A stretch of 64,000 nt of DNA from Hyperoodon ampullatus. Its lineage: Eukaryota; Chordata; Mammalia; Artiodactyla; Ziphiidae. Location: assembly GCA_949752795.1 (NCBI GenBank), contig CATKHW010000058.1:1302001-1366000 (forward strand), written 5' to 3'. Both the position numbers and the translations under genes were made by a program. Shown one piece after another: positions 10,383-24,278 of this stretch; position 1 is the first letter of the stretch, and each line of letters begins with the position of its first letter. A model generated the notes under the pieces. The model was not told the origin of the DNA, did not search any database, and saw only the letters and a program-made list of their open reading frames with translations.

Positions 10383-12121
10383 CAAGCAAGCGGACAATGC
10401 AAATCTGCACTACAAAGAAGTATCACTTCCCACCGGTCAAAAGGGACATCCACAAAATGTGTAAGAACAAGAAAGGCAAGACAGGCCCTGGAGAACAGGG
10501 AGCCTTGTTATGCTGATGGGCGGGATGTAAATTGCCAACTGCCTCTCTGGAGGAGTGCATTCTGTTCCCTAAAACAAGTAAAGAACAGAGCTACAGAGCC
10601 AAGGGCACTACCAGTCTAGGGAATATACCTTGGGAAAACTGAAAATCAATAAGACAGAGCCACCCCAAAATTTAGGGCTGCACTGCATACAAGGACCTCA
10701 ACTTGGATACACCTTAAGTATCCCAGAAAATATAAACACAGTTCAAAAAATTGTGGTACTTACATACGATGGAATATCCCTCAGCCATGAAATCAATGTC
10801 ATAAGACCAGTAGCAGCAAAATGGGTGGATTCAGGTACGATGATTCTAAGTGAAATAAGTCACACAGAAAAAGAAACTTATCATAAGATATCACTTATGA
10901 AGATCCTGTAAACATGGCTACACTTGAACTGAGTTAGGAAAGAGAACAGTGTCTCACATTTAGAAAACACTCTTATACCTGCTTAAGGGGGAAGGAGAGG
11001 TGGGGTGATGCATAAAACCAGAGTTTGATATAAGCACAGGTACTGTTCCAAAAACCAACTATGGAATAGACAAGACCTACACCGTCCTCAGTGAAAGGGA
11101 CTCAAAACCCCATATTTCCCGCAGAGGAAAGTATCTGACTAGTAAGAATCTTAAAACCTATGTATTGATATGTCTCCGTAAGGGAATCAAGTGTGTCTAG
11201 ACTGGCATAAACATGGCAGCGAGAATCAGCTCAAACCCACTATAAAAAGGAATTTCAAAAACAAAACAAAAAAACTGGGAAATTCTTTACAATTCCTTCA
11301 GGGTCTCTGATGAAAGCTGGAATGACCCTATCTAAAACGACAGCTGGATATGGCATAAGAAGGGACACTTGGGACTGAGACGATTGGTGAGATTGGGTGA
11401 GCAAATGCAGACCCTTTAAAGCAATAATGCATGGCACCCATTCCATGGGTCCGAACTCTCCAGGTTGAAGGGAATATTACTACAGCTATAACATGTGCTG
11501 GAAACCTAGGGAACGGACACACTGTGAATACGAAAGGTTTCTAAAACTCCACGCATAGTCCCTCTCCTGGTGCTCCGGTTTGACTTTCCGTCTGCTTTAC
11601 TATCAACCTCCCAACTTGGAGAGACAGCCCCTTTAACATCTTGGTTCGCACAGGTTGCCAATTTGGCAGAGGATGAAAGGGAAGAGGGAGAACCAATGAG
11701 AGAGTAGCTGTTAGGCATTTGGACGGGCACATATCACTGTAATTTCCCGGCAGGAAGAAGAATTAACCAAATTCTCAGCCACCCACCGGGAACCAGTATA
11801 GGTCCTGAACCAAAATTTTGGACTTGCGGTCAGCTCACCAAAAACGAGTTGAAAAATGGAGCTCAGGGGCACAGCAATTCACAAACTGGCCGAGTAATAA
11901 AGGACAACTATCGTCCAAAAATCTGTTGAGGGAAGGCAACGAGGCGGACTTGAAAGCGAGGGAGAATAGCAGGAAACAGATTTCAAGAGGTACGTTGGAA
12001 TCGCCTTTAAAGCACAGGAAGAGGGGCACAACTTCGACAATGATGCACTTGGCCAAAAAGGGCGTATGCGTTTTCTCCTGAATATATTCAGGAGAAAACG
12101 CATACGCCCTTTTTGGCCAAG
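10383..12121 (+). repeat. Satellite monomer M7 (1,739 bp)
   Basis: It is M4-like (ACACAGTTC 10737, TTACATACG 10760) and lies three monomers from M4 because one was lost in M6. Private changes are CTAAAACGACAG (11331) and GATATGGCATAAGAAGG (11347). Perfect palindrome 12048-12121. Confidence 0.93.
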
Positions 12122-13860
12122 CAAGCAAGCGGGCAATGCAAATCTGCACTACAAAGAAGTATCACTTCCCAACAGTCAAAGGGGACATCCACAAAATGTG
12201 TAAGAACAAGAAAGGCAAGACAGGCCCTGGAGAACAGGGAGCCTTGTTATGCTGATGGGCGGGATGTAAATTGCCAACTGCCTCTCTGGAGGAGTGCATT
12301 CTGTTCCCTAAAACAAGTAAAGAACAGAGCTACAGAGCCAAGGGCACTACCAGTCTAGGGAATATACCTTGGGAAAACTGAAAATCAATAAGACAGAGCC
12401 ACCCCAAAATTTAGGGCTGCACTGCATACAAGGATCTCAACTTGGATACACCTTAAGTATCCCAGAAAATATAAACATGGTTCAAAAAATTGTGGTACTT
12501 ACGTACGATGGAATATCCCTCAGCCATGAAATCAATGTCATAAGACCAGTAGCAGCAAAATGGGTGGATTCAGGTACGATGATTCTAAGTGAAATAAGTC
12601 ACACAGAAAAAGAAACTTATCATAAGATATCACTTATGAAGATCCTGTAAACATGGCTACACTTGAACTGAGTTAGGAAAGAGAACAGTGTCTCACATTT
12701 AGAAAACACTCTTATACCTGCTTAAGGGGGAAGGAGAGGTGGGGTGATGCATAAAACCAGAGTTTGATATAAGCACAGGTACCGTTCCAAAAACCAACTA
12801 TGGAATAGACAAGACCTACACCGTCCTCAGTGAAAGGGACTCAAAACCCCATATTTCCCGCAGAGGAAAATATCTGACTAGTAAGAATCTTAAAACCTAT
12901 GTATTGATATGTCTCCGTAAGGGAATCAAGTGTGTCTAGACTGGCATAAACATGGCAGCGAGAATCAGCTCAAACCCACTATAAAAAGGAATTTCAAAAA
13001 CAAAACAAAAAAACTGGGAAATTCTTTACAATTCTTTAAGGGTCTCTGATGAAAGCTGGAATGACCCTATCTACAACGACAGCTGGATGTGGCATAAGGA
13101 GGGACACTTGGGACTGAGACGATTGGTGAGATTGGGTGAGCAAATGCAGACCCTTTAAAGCAATAATGCATGGCACCCATTCCATGGGTCCGAACTCTCC
13201 AGGTTGAAGGGAATATTACTACAGCTATAACATGTGCAGGAAACCTAGAGAACGGACACACTGTGAATACGAAAGGTTTCTAAAACTCAACGAATAAACC
13301 CTCTCCTGGTGCTCCGGATTGACTTTCCGGCTGCTTTACTATCAACCTCCCAACTTGGAGAGACAGCCCCTTTAACCTCTTGGTTCGCACAGGTTGCCAA
13401 TTTGGCAGAGGATGAAAGGGAAGAGGGAGAACCAATGAGAGAGTAGCTGTTAGGCATTTGGACGGGCACATATCACTGTAATTTCCCGGCAGGAAGAAGA
13501 ATTAACCAAATTCTCAGACACCCAACGGGAACCAGTATAGGTCCTGAACCAAAATTTTGGACTTGCGGTCAGCTCTCCAAAAACGAGTTGAAAAATGGAG
13601 CTCAGGGACACAGCAATTCACAAACTGGCCGAGTAATAAAGGACAACTATCGTCCAAAAATCTGTTGAGGGAAGGCAACGAGGCGGACTTGAAAGCGAGG
13701 CAGAATAGCAGGAAACAGATTTCAAGAGGTACGTTGGAATCGCCTTTAAAGCACAGGAAGAGGGGCACAACTTCGACAATGATGCACTTGGCCAAAAAGG
13801 GCGTATGCGTTTTCTCCTGAATATATTCAGGAGAAAACGCATACGCCCTTTTTGGCCAAG
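12122..13860 (+). repeat. Satellite monomer M8 (1,739 bp)
   Basis: It starts with CCCAACAGTCAAAGGGGAC, as at the window start. AAGGATCTC near 12430 and TTCTTTAAGGG near 13032 are private. It is the first copy with CAGCTCTCCAAAAACG (near 13570) instead of CAGCTCACCAAAAACG. Perfect palindrome 13787-13860. Confidence 0.93.
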
Positions 13861-15599
13861 CAAGCAAGCGGGCAATGCAAATCTGCACTACAAAGAAGTA
13901 TCACTTCCCACCGGTCAAAAGGGACATCCACAAAATGTGTAAGAACAAGAAAGGCAAGACAGGCCCTGGAGAACAGGGAGCCTTGTTATGCTGATGGGCG
14001 GGATGTAAATTGCCAACTGCCTCTCTGGAGGAGTGCATTCTGTTCCCTAAAACAAGTAAAGAACAGAGCTACAGAGCCAAGGGCACTACCAGTCTAGGGA
14101 ATATACCTTGGGAAAACTGAAAATCAATAAGACAGAGCCACCCCAAAATTTAGGGCTGCACTGCATACAAGGACCTCAACTTGGATACACCTTAAGTATC
14201 CCAGAAAATATAAACATGGTTCAAAAAATTGTGGTACTTACGTACGATGGAATATCCCTCAGCCATGAAATCAATGTCATAAGACCAGTAGCAGCAAAAT
14301 GGGTGGATTCAGGTACGATGATTCTAAGTGAAATAAGTCACACAGAAAAAGAAACTTATCATAAGATATCACTTATGAAGATCCTGTAAACATGGCTACA
14401 CTTGAACTGAGTTAGGAAAGAGAACAGTGTCTCACATTTAGAAAACACTCTTATACCTGCTTAAGGGGGAAGGAGAGGTGGGGTGATGCATAAAACCAGA
14501 GTTTGATATAAGCACAGGTACCGTTCCAAAAACCAGCTATGGAATAGACAAGACCTACACCGTCCTCAGTGAAAGGGACTCAAAACCCCATATTTCCCGC
14601 AGAGGATAATATCTGACTAGTAAGAATCTTAAAACCTATGTATTGATATGTCTCCGTAAGGGAATCAAGTGTGTCTAGACTGGCATAAACATGGCAGCGA
14701 GAATCAGCTCAAACCCACTATAAAAAGGAATTTCAAAAACAAAACAAAAAAACTGGGAAATTCTTTACAATTCCTTCAGGGTCTCTGATGAAAGCTGGAA
14801 TGACCCTATCTACAACGACAGCTGGATGTGGCATAAGGAGGGACACTTGGGACTGAGACTATTGGTGAGATTGGGTGAGCAAATGCAGACCCTTTAAAGC
14901 AATAATGCATGGCACCCATTCCATGGGTCCGAACTCTCCAGGTTGAAGGGAATATTACTACAGCTATAACATGTGCGGGAAACCTAGAGAACGGACACAC
15001 TGTGAATACGAAAGGTTTCTAAAACTCAACGAATAGTCCCTCTCCTGGTGCTCCGGTTTGACTTTCCGTCTGCTTTACTATCAACCTCCCAACTTGGAGA
15101 GACAGCCCCTTTAACCTCTTGGTTCGCACAGGTTGCCAATTTGACAGAGGATGAAAGGGAAGAGGGAGAACCAATGAGAGAGTAGCTGTTAGGCATTTGG
15201 ACGGGCACATATCACTGTAATTTCCCGGCAGGAAAAAGAATTAACCAAATTCTCAGCCACCCACCGGGAACCAGTATAGGTCCTGAACCAAAATTTTGGA
15301 CTTGCGGTCAGCTCACCAAAAACGAGTTGAAAAATGGAGCTCAGGGACACAGCAATTCACAAACTGGCCGAGTAATAAAGGACAACTATCTTCCAAAAAT
15401 CTGTTGAGGGAAGGCAACGAGGTGGACTTGAAAGCGAGGCAGAATAGCAGGAAACAGATTTCAAGAGGTACGTTGGAATCGCCTTTAAAGCACAGGAAGA
15501 GGGGCACAACTTCGACAATGATGCACTTGGCCAAAAAGGGCGTATGCGTTTTCTCCTGAATATATTCAGGAGAAAACGCATACGCCCTTTTTGGCCAAG
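13861..15599 (+). repeat. Satellite monomer M9 (1,739 bp)
   Basis: Perfect palindrome 15526-15599. GAGGATAATATC near 14602 and GAGACTATTGG near 14855 are private. CAATTTGACAGAGG near 15138 is shared with M18 (30773). Confidence 0.93.
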
Positions 15600-17322
15600 C
15601 AAGCAAGCGGGCAATGCAAATCTGCACTACAAAGAAGTATCACTTCCCACCGGTCAAAAGGGACATCCACAAAATGTGTAAGAACAAGAAAGGCAAGACA
15701 GGCCCTGGAGAACAGGGAGCCTTGTTATGCTGATGGGCGGGATGTAAATTGCCAACTGCCTCTCTGGAGGAGTGCATTCTGTTCCCTAAAACAAGTAAAG
15801 AACAGAGCTACAGAGCCAGGGGCACTACCAGTCTAGGGAATATACCTTGGGAAAACTGAAAATCAATAAGACAGAGCCACCCCAAAATTTAGGGCTGCAC
15901 TGCATACAAGGACCTCAACTTGGATACACCTTAAGTATCCCAGAAAATATAAACATGGTTCAAAAAATTGTGGTACTTACGTACGATGGAATATCCCTCA
16001 GCCATGAAATCAATGTCATAAGACCAGTAGCAGCAAAATGGGTGGATTCAGGTACGATGATTCTAAGTGAAATAAGTCACACAGAAAAAGAAACTTATCA
16101 TAAGATATCACTTATGAAGATCCTGTAAACATGGCTACACTTGAACTGAGTTAAGAAAGAGAACAGTGTCTCACATTTAGAAAACACTCTTATACCTGCT
16201 TAAGGGGGAAGGAGAGGTGGGGTGATGCATAAAACCAGAGTTTGATATAAGCACAGGTACCGTTCCAAAAACCAACTATGGAATAGACAAGACCTACACC
16301 GTCCTCAGTGAAAGGGACTCAAAACACCATATTTCCCGCAGAGGAAAGTATCTGACTAGTAAGAATCTTAAAACCTATGTATTGATATGTCTCCGTAAGG
16401 GAATCAAGTGTGTCTAGACTGGCATAAACATGGCAGCGAGAATCAGCTCAAACCCACTATAAAAAGGAATTTCAAAAACAAAACAAAAAAACTGGGAAAT
16501 TCTTTACAATTCCTTCAGGGTCTCTGATGAAAGCTGGAATGACCCTATCTACAACGACAGCTGGATGTGGCATAAGGAGGGACACTTGGGACTGAGACGA
16601 TTGGTGAGATTGGGTGAGCAAATGCAGACCCTTTAAAGCAATAATGCATGGCACCCATTTCATGGGTCCGAACTCTCCAGGTTGAAGGGAATATTACTAC
16701 AGCTATAACATGTGCGGGAAACCTAGGGAACGGACACACTGTGAATACGAAAGGTTTCTAAAACTCAACGCATAGTCCCTCTCCTGGTGCTCCGGTTTGA
16801 CTTTCCGTCTGCTTTACTATCAACCTCCCAACTTGGAGAGACAGCCCCTTTAACCTCTTGGTTCGCACAGGTTGCCAATTTGGCAGAGGATGAAAGGGAA
16901 GAGGGAGAACCAATGAGAGAGTAGCTGTTAGGAATTTGGACGGGCACATATCACTGTAATTTCCCGGCAGGAAAAAGAATTAACCAAATTCTCAGCCACC
17001 CACCGGGAACCAGTATAGGTCCTGAACCAAAATTTTGGACTTGCGGTCAGCTCACCAAAAACGAGTTGAAAAATGGAGCTCAGGGGCACAGCAATTCACA
17101 AACTGGCCGAGTAATAAAGGACAACTATCGTCCAAAAATCTGTTGAGGGAAGGCAACGAGGTGGACTTGAAAGCGAAGCAGAATAGCAGGAAACAGATTT
17201 CAAGAGATACGTTGGAATCGCCTTTAAAACACAGGAAGAGGGGCACAACTTCGACAATGATGCACTTGGCCAAAAAGGGCGTATGCGTTTTCTCCAAAAC
17301 GCATACGCCCTTTTTGGCCAAG
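15600..17322 (+). repeat. Satellite monomer M10 (1,723 bp)
   Basis: It is shorter by the 16-bp palindrome apex deletion (palindrome 17265-17322). Other private changes are GAGTTAAGAAAG (16148), CCCATTTCATGGG (16655) and AAGAGATACG (17210). Confidence 0.95.
17265..17322. repeat. Palindrome with 16-bp apex deletion (58 bp, M10)
   Basis: The arms are intact over 27 bp but the dyad centre is gone: the sequence runs GCGTTTTCTCCAAAACGC instead of passing through TGAATATATTCA. The 16 missing bases (TGAATATATTCAGGAG) account exactly for this monomer being 1,723 bp. The result is a 27-bp stem with a 4-base CTCC loop. Removal of a hairpin tip by repair or replication slippage is the natural explanation. 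Confidence 0.95.
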
Positions 17323-19061
17323 CAAGCAAGCGGGCAATGCAAATCTGCACTACAAAGAAGTATCACTTCCCACCGGTCAAAAGGGACATCCACAAAATGT
17401 GTAAGAACAAGAAAGGCAAGACAGGCCCTGGAGAACAGGGAGCCTTGTTATGCTGATGGGCGGGATGTAAATTGCCAACTGCCTCTCTGGAGGAGTGCAT
17501 TCTGTTCCCTAAAACAAGTAAAGAACAGAGCTACAGAGCCAAGGGCACTACCAGTCTAGGGAATATACCTTGGGAAAACTGAAAATCAATAAGACAGAGC
17601 CACCCCAAAATTTAGGGCTGCACTGCATACAAGGACCTCAACTTGGATACACCTTAAGTATCCCAGAAAATATAAACATGGTTCAAAAAACTGTGGTACT
17701 TACGTACGATGGAATATCCCTCAGCCATGAAATCAATGTCATAAGACCAGTAGCAGCAAAATGGGTGGATTCAGGTACGATGATTCTAAGTGAAATAAGT
17801 CACACAGAAAAAGAAACTTATCATAAGATATCACTTATGATGATCCTGTAAACATGGCTACACTTGAACTGAGTTAGGAAAGAGAACAGTGTCTCACATT
17901 TAGAAAACACTCTTATACCTGCTTAAGGGGGAAGGAGAGGTGGGGTGATGCATAAAACCAGAGTTTGATATAAGCACAGGTACCGTTCCAAAAACCAACT
18001 ATGGAATAGACAAGACCTACACAGTCCTCAGTGAAAGGGACTCAAAACCCCATATTTCCCGCAGAGGAAAGTATCTGACTAGTAAGAATCTTAAAACCTA
18101 TGTATTGATATGTCTCCGTAAGGGAATCAAGTGTGTCTAGACTGGCATAAACATGGCAGCGAGAATCAGCTCAAACCCACTATAAAAAGGAATTTCAAAA
18201 ACAAAACAAAAAAACTGGGAAATTCTTTACAATTCCTTCAGGGTCTCTGATGAAAGCTGGAATGACCCTATCTACAACGACAGCTGGATGTGGCATAAGG
18301 AGGGACACTTGGGACTGAGACGATTGGTGAGATTGGGTGAGCAAATGCAGACCCTTTAAAGCAATAATGCATGGCACCCATTCCATGAGTCCGAACTCTC
18401 CAGGTTGAAGGGAATATTACTACAGCTATAACATGTGCGGGAAACCTAGAGAACGGACACACTGTGAATACAAAAGGTTTCTAAAACTCAACGCATAGTC
18501 CCTCTCCTGGTGCTCCGGTTTGACTTTCCGTCTGCTTTACTATCAAACTCCCAACTTGGAGAGACAGCCCCTTTAACCTCTTGGTTCGCACAGGTTGCCA
18601 ATTTGGCAGAGGATGAAAGGGAAGAGGGAGAACCAATGAGAGAGTAGCTGTTAGGCATTTGGACGGGCACATATCACTGTAATTTCCAGGCAGGAAGAAG
18701 AATTAACCAAATTCTCAGCCACCCACCGGGAACCAGTATAGGTCCTGAACCAAAATTTTGGACTTGCGGTCAGCTCACCAAAAACGAGTTGAAAAATGGA
18801 GCTCAGGGGCACAGCAATTCACAAACTGGCCGAGTAATAAAGGACAACTATCGTCCAAAAATCTGTTGAGGGAAGGCAACGAGGCGGACTTGAAAGCGAG
18901 GCAGAATAGCAGGAAACAGATTTCAAGAGGTACGTTGGAATCGCCTTTAAAGCACAGGAAGAGGGGCACAACTTCGACAATGATGCACTTGGCCAAAAAG
19001 GGCGTATGCGTTTTCTCCTGAATATATTCAGGAGAAAACGCATACGCCCTTTTTGGCCAAG
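17323..19061 (+). repeat. Satellite monomer M11 (1,739 bp)
   Basis: ACACAGTCCTC (18019) and CCATGAGTCCG (18383) recur at 6,956-bp steps in M15 and M19. ATGATGATCCTG near 17837 is private. Perfect palindrome 18988-19061. Confidence 0.94.
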
Positions 19062-20800
19062 CAAGCAAGCGGGCAATGCAAATCTGCACTACAAAGAAGT
19101 ATCACTTCCCACCGGTCAAAAGGGACATCCACAAAATGTGTAAGAACAAGAAAGGCAAGACAGGCCCTGGAGAACAGGGAGCCTTGTTATGCTGATGGGC
19201 GGGATGTAAATTGCCAACTGCCTCTCTGGAGGAGTGCATTCTGTTCCCTAAAACAAGTAAAGAACAGAGCTACAGAGCCAAGGGCACCTCCAGTCTAGGG
19301 AATATACCTTGGGAAAACTGAAAATCAATAAGACAGAGCCACCCCAAAATTTAGGGCTGCACTGCATACAGGGACCTCAACTTGGATACACCTTAAGTAT
19401 CCCAGAAAATATAAACATGGTTCAAAAAATTGTGGTACTTACGTACGATGGAATATCCCTCAGCCATGAAATCAATGTCATAAGACCAGTAGCAGCAAAA
19501 TGGGTGGATTCAGGTACGATGATTCTAAGTGAAATAAGTCACACAGAAAAAGAAACTTATCATAAGATATCACTTATGAAGATCCTGTAAACATGGCTAC
19601 ACTTGAACTGAGTTAGGAAAGAGAACAGTGTCTCACATTTAGAAAACACTCTTATACCTGCTTAAGGGGGAAGGAGAGGTGGGGTGATGCATAAAACCAG
19701 AGTTTGATATAAGCACAGGTACCGTTCCAAAAACCAACTATGGAATAGACAAGACCTACACCGTCCTCAGTGAAAGGGACTCAAAACCCCATATTTCCCG
19801 CAGAGGACAGTATCTGACTAGTAAGAATCTTAAAACCTATGTATTGATATGTCTCCATAAGGGAATCAAGTGTGTCTAGACTGGCATAAACATGGCAGCG
19901 AGAATCAGCTCAAACCCACTATAAAAAGGAATTTCAAAAACAAAACAAAAAAACTGGGAAATTCTTTACAATTCCTTCAGGGTCTCTGATGAAAGCTGGA
20001 ATGACCCTATCTACAACGACAGCTGGATGTGGCATAAGGAGGGACACTTGGGACTGAGACGATTGGTGAGATTGGGTGAGCAAATGCAGATCCTTTAAAG
20101 CAATAATGCATGGCACCCATTCCATGGGTCCGAACTCTCCAGGTTGAAGGGAATATTACTACAGCTATAACATGTGCGGGAAACCTAGAGAACGGACACA
20201 CTGTGAATACGAAAGGTTTCTAAAACTGAACAAATAGTCCCTCTCCTGGTGCTCCGGTTTGACTTTCCGTCTGCTTTACTATCAACCTCCCAACTTGGAG
20301 AGACAGCCCCTTTAACCTCTTGGTTCGCACAGGTTGCCAATTTGGCAGAGGATGAAAGGGAAGAGGGAGAACCAATGAGAGAGTAGCTGTTAGGCATTTG
20401 GACGGGCACATATCACTGTAATTTCCCGGCAGGAAGAAGAATTAACCAAATTCTCAGCCACCCACTGGGAACCAGTATAGGTCCTGAACCAAAATTTTGG
20501 ACTTGCGGTCAGCTCTCCAAAAACGAGTTGAAAAATGGAGCTCAGCGACACAGCAATTCACAAACTGGCTGAGTAATAAAGGACACCTATCGTCCAAAAA
20601 TCTGTTGACGGAAGGCAACGAGGCGGACTTGAAAGCGAGGCAGAATAGCAGGAAACAGATTTCAAGAGGTACGTTGGAATCGCCTTTAAAGCACAGGAAG
20701 AGGGGCACAACTTCGACAATGATGCACTTGGCCAAAAAGGGCGTATGCGTTTTCTCCTGAATATATTCAGGAGAAAACGCATACGCCCTTTTTGGCCAAG
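19062..20800 (+). repeat. Satellite monomer M12 (1,739 bp)
   Basis: It carries GGACAGTATC near 19805, CAGATCCTTT near 20087, and a run of second-half variants (CAGCGACACAGC, GGACACCTATCG, TGTTGACGG) shared with M14. Perfect palindrome 20727-20800. Confidence 0.94.
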
Positions 20801-22539
20801 CAAGCAAGCAGGCAATGCAAATCTGCACTACAAAGAAGTATCACTTCCCACCGGTCAAAAGGGACATCCACAAAATGTGTAAGAACAAGAAAGGCAAGAC
20901 AGGCCCTGGAGAACAGGGAGCCTTGTTATGCTGATGGGCGGGATGTAAATTGCCAACTGCCTCTCTGGAGGAGTGCATTCTGTTCCCTAAAACAAGTAAA
21001 GAACAGAGCTACAGAGCCAAGGGCACTACCAGTCTAGGGAATATACCTTGGGAAAACTGAAAATCAATAAGACAGAGCCACCCCAAAATTTAGGGCTGCA
21101 CTGCATACAAGGACCTCAACTTGGATACACCTTAAGTATCCCAGAAAATATAAACATGGTTCAAAAAATTGTGGTACTTACGTACGATGGAATATCCCTC
21201 AGCCATGAAATCAATGTCATAAGACCAGTAGCAGCAAAATGGGTGGATTCAGGTACGATGATTCTAAGTGAAATAAGTCACACAGAAAAAGAAACTTATC
21301 ATAAGATATCACTTATGAAGATCCTGTAAACATGGCTACACTTGAACTGAGTTAGGAAAGAGAACAGTGTCTCACATTTAGAAAACACTCTTATACCTGC
21401 TTAAGGGGGAAGGAGAGGTGGGGTGATGCATAAAACCACAGTTTGATATAAGCACAGGTACCGTTCCAAAAACCAACTATGGAATAGACAAGACCTACAC
21501 CGTCCTCAGTGAAAGGGACTCAAAACCCCATATTTCCCGCAGAGGAAAGTATCTGACTAGTAAGAATCTTAAAACCTATGTATTGATATGTCTCCGTAAG
21601 GGAATCAAGTGTGTCTAGACTGGCATAAACATGGCAGCGAGAATCAGCTCAAACCCACTATAAAAAGGAATTTCAAAAACAAAACTAAAAAACTGGGAAA
21701 TTCTTTACAATTCCTTCAGGGTCTCTGATGAAACCTGGAATGACCCTATCTACAATGACAGCTGGATGTGGCATAAGGAGGGACACTTGGGACTGAGACG
21801 GTTGGTGAGATTGGGTGAGCAAATGCAGACCCTTTAAAGCAAAAATGCATGGCACCCATTCCATGGGTCCGAACTCTCCAGGTTGAAGGGAATATTACTA
21901 CAGCTATAACATGTGCGGGAAACCTAGAGAACGGACACACTGTGAATACGAAAGGTTTCTAAAACTCAACGCATAGTCCCTCTCCTGGTGCTCCGGTTTG
22001 ACTTTCCGTCTGCTTTACTATCAACCTCCCAACTTGGAGAGACAGCCCCTTTAACCTCTTGGTTCGCACAGGTTGCCAATTTGGCAGAGGATGAAAGGGA
22101 AGAGGGAGAACCAATGAGAGAGTAGCTGTTAGGCATTTGGACGGGCACATATCACTCTAATTTCCCGGCAGGAAGAAGAATTAACCAAATTCTCAGCCAC
22201 CCACCGGGAACCAGTATAGGTCCTGACCCAAAATTTTGGACTTGCGGTCAGCTCACCAAAAACGAGTTGAAAAATGGAGCTCAGGGGCACAGCAATTCAC
22301 AAACTGGCCGAGTAATAAAGGACAACTATCTTCCAAAAATCTGTTGAGGGAAGGCAACGAGGCGGACTTGAGAGCGAGGCAGAATAGCAGGAAACAGATT
22401 TCAAGAGGTACGTTGGAATCGCCTTTAAAGCACAGGAAGAGGGGCACAATTTCGACAATGACGCACTTGGCCAAAATGGGCGTATGCGTTTTCTCCTGAA
22501 TATATTCAGGAGAAAACGCATACGCCCTTTTTGGCCAAG
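20801..22539 (+). repeat. Satellite monomer M13 (1,739 bp)
   Basis: Private AACCACAGTTTG (21434) and an A-to-T change in the A-rich tail (AAAACTAAAAAAC, 21681). Palindrome 22466-22539 has the CCAAAATGGGCG mismatch shared with M6 and, 6,956 bp on, M17. Confidence 0.94.
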
Positions 22540-24278
22540 CAAGCAAGCGGGCAATGCAAATCTGCACTACAAAGAAGTATCACTTCCCACCGGTCAAAAG
22601 GGACATCCACAAAATGTGTAAGAACAAGAAAGGCAAGACAGGCCCTGGAGAACAGGGAGCCTTGTTATGCTGATGGGCGGGATGTAAATTGCCAACTGCC
22701 TCTCTGGAGGAGTGCATTCTGTTCCCTAAAACAAGTAAAGAACAGAGCTACAGAGCCAAGGGCACTACCAGTCTAGGGAATATACCTTGGGAAAACTGAA
22801 AATCAGTAAGACAGAGCCACCCCAAAATTTAGGGCTGCACTGCATACAAGGACCTCAACTTGGATACACCTTAAGTATCCCAGAAAATATAAACATGGTT
22901 CAAAAAATTGTGGTACTTACGTACGATGGAATATCCCTCCGCCATGAAATCAATGTCATAAGACCAGTAGCAGCAAAATGGGTGGATTCAGGTACGATGA
23001 TTCTAAGTGAAATAAGTCACACAGAAAAAGAAACTTATCATAAGATATCACTTATGAAGATCCTGTAAACATGGCTACACTTGAACTGAGTTAGGAAAGA
23101 GAACAGTGTCTCACATTTAGAAAACACTCTTATACCTGCTTAAGGGGGAAGGAGAGGTGGGGTGATGCATAAAACCAGAGTTTGATATAATCACAGGTAC
23201 CGTTCCAAAAACCAACTATGGAATAGACAAGACCTACACCGTCCTCAGTGAAAGGGACTCAAAACCCCATATTTCCCGCAGAGGAAAGTATCTGACTAGT
23301 AAGAATCTTAAAACCTATGTATTGATATGTCTCCGTAAGGGAATCAAGTGTGTCTAGACTGGCATAAACATGGCAGCGAGAATCAGCTCAAACCCACTAT
23401 AAAAAGGAATTTCAAAAACAAAACAAAAAAACTGGGAAATTCTTTACAATTCCTTCAGGGTCTCTGATGAAAGCTGGAATGACCCTATCTACAACGACAG
23501 CTGGATGTGGCATAAGGAGGGACACTTGGGACTGAGACGATTGGTGAGATTGGGTGAGCAAATGCAGATCCTTTAAAGCAATAATGCATGGCACCCATTC
23601 CATGGGTCCGAACTCTCCAGGTTGAAGGGAATATTACTACAGCTATAACATGTGCGGGAAACCTAGAGAATGGACACACTGTGAATACGAAAGGTTTCTA
23701 AAACTCAACGAATAGTCCCTCTCCTGGTGCTCCGGTTTGACTTTCCGTCTGCTTTACTATCAACCTCCCAACTTGGAGAGACAGCCCCTTTAACCTCTTG
23801 GTTCGCACAGGTTGCCAATTTGGCAGAGGATGAAAGGGAAGAGGGAGAACCAATGAGAGAGTAGCTGTTAGGCATTTGGACGGGCACATATCACTGTAAT
23901 TTCCCGGCAGGAAGAAGAATTAACCAAATTCTCAGCCACCCACTGGGAACCAGTATAGGTCCTGAACCAAAATTTTTGTCTTGCGGTCAGCTCTCCAAAA
24001 ACGAGTTGAAAAATGGAGCTCAGCGACACAGCAATTCACAAACTGGCCGAGTAATAAAGGACACCTATCGTCCAAAAATCTGTTGACGGAAGGCAACGAG
24101 GCGGACTTGAAAGCGAGGCAGAATAGCAGGAAACAGATTTCAAGAGGTACGTTGGATTCGCCTTTAAAGCACAGGAAGAGGGGCACAACTTCGACAATGA
24201 TGCACTTGGCCAAAAAGGGCATATGCGTTTTCTCCTGAATATATTCAGGAGAAAACGCATACGCCCTTTTTGGCCAAG
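22540..24278 (+). repeat. Satellite monomer M14 (1,739 bp)
   Basis: AATCAGTAAGAC (22801) and CCCTCCGCCATG (22935) recur 6,956 bp on in M18, as does the palindrome mismatch GGGCATATG (24205-24278). ATTTTTGTCTTGCGG near 23971 is private. Confidence 0.94.

Noticed and set aside
17035..17559. 174-codon open frame in M10
   Set aside because: It exists only because the 16-bp palindrome deletion joins two short frames that are separate in all other copies.
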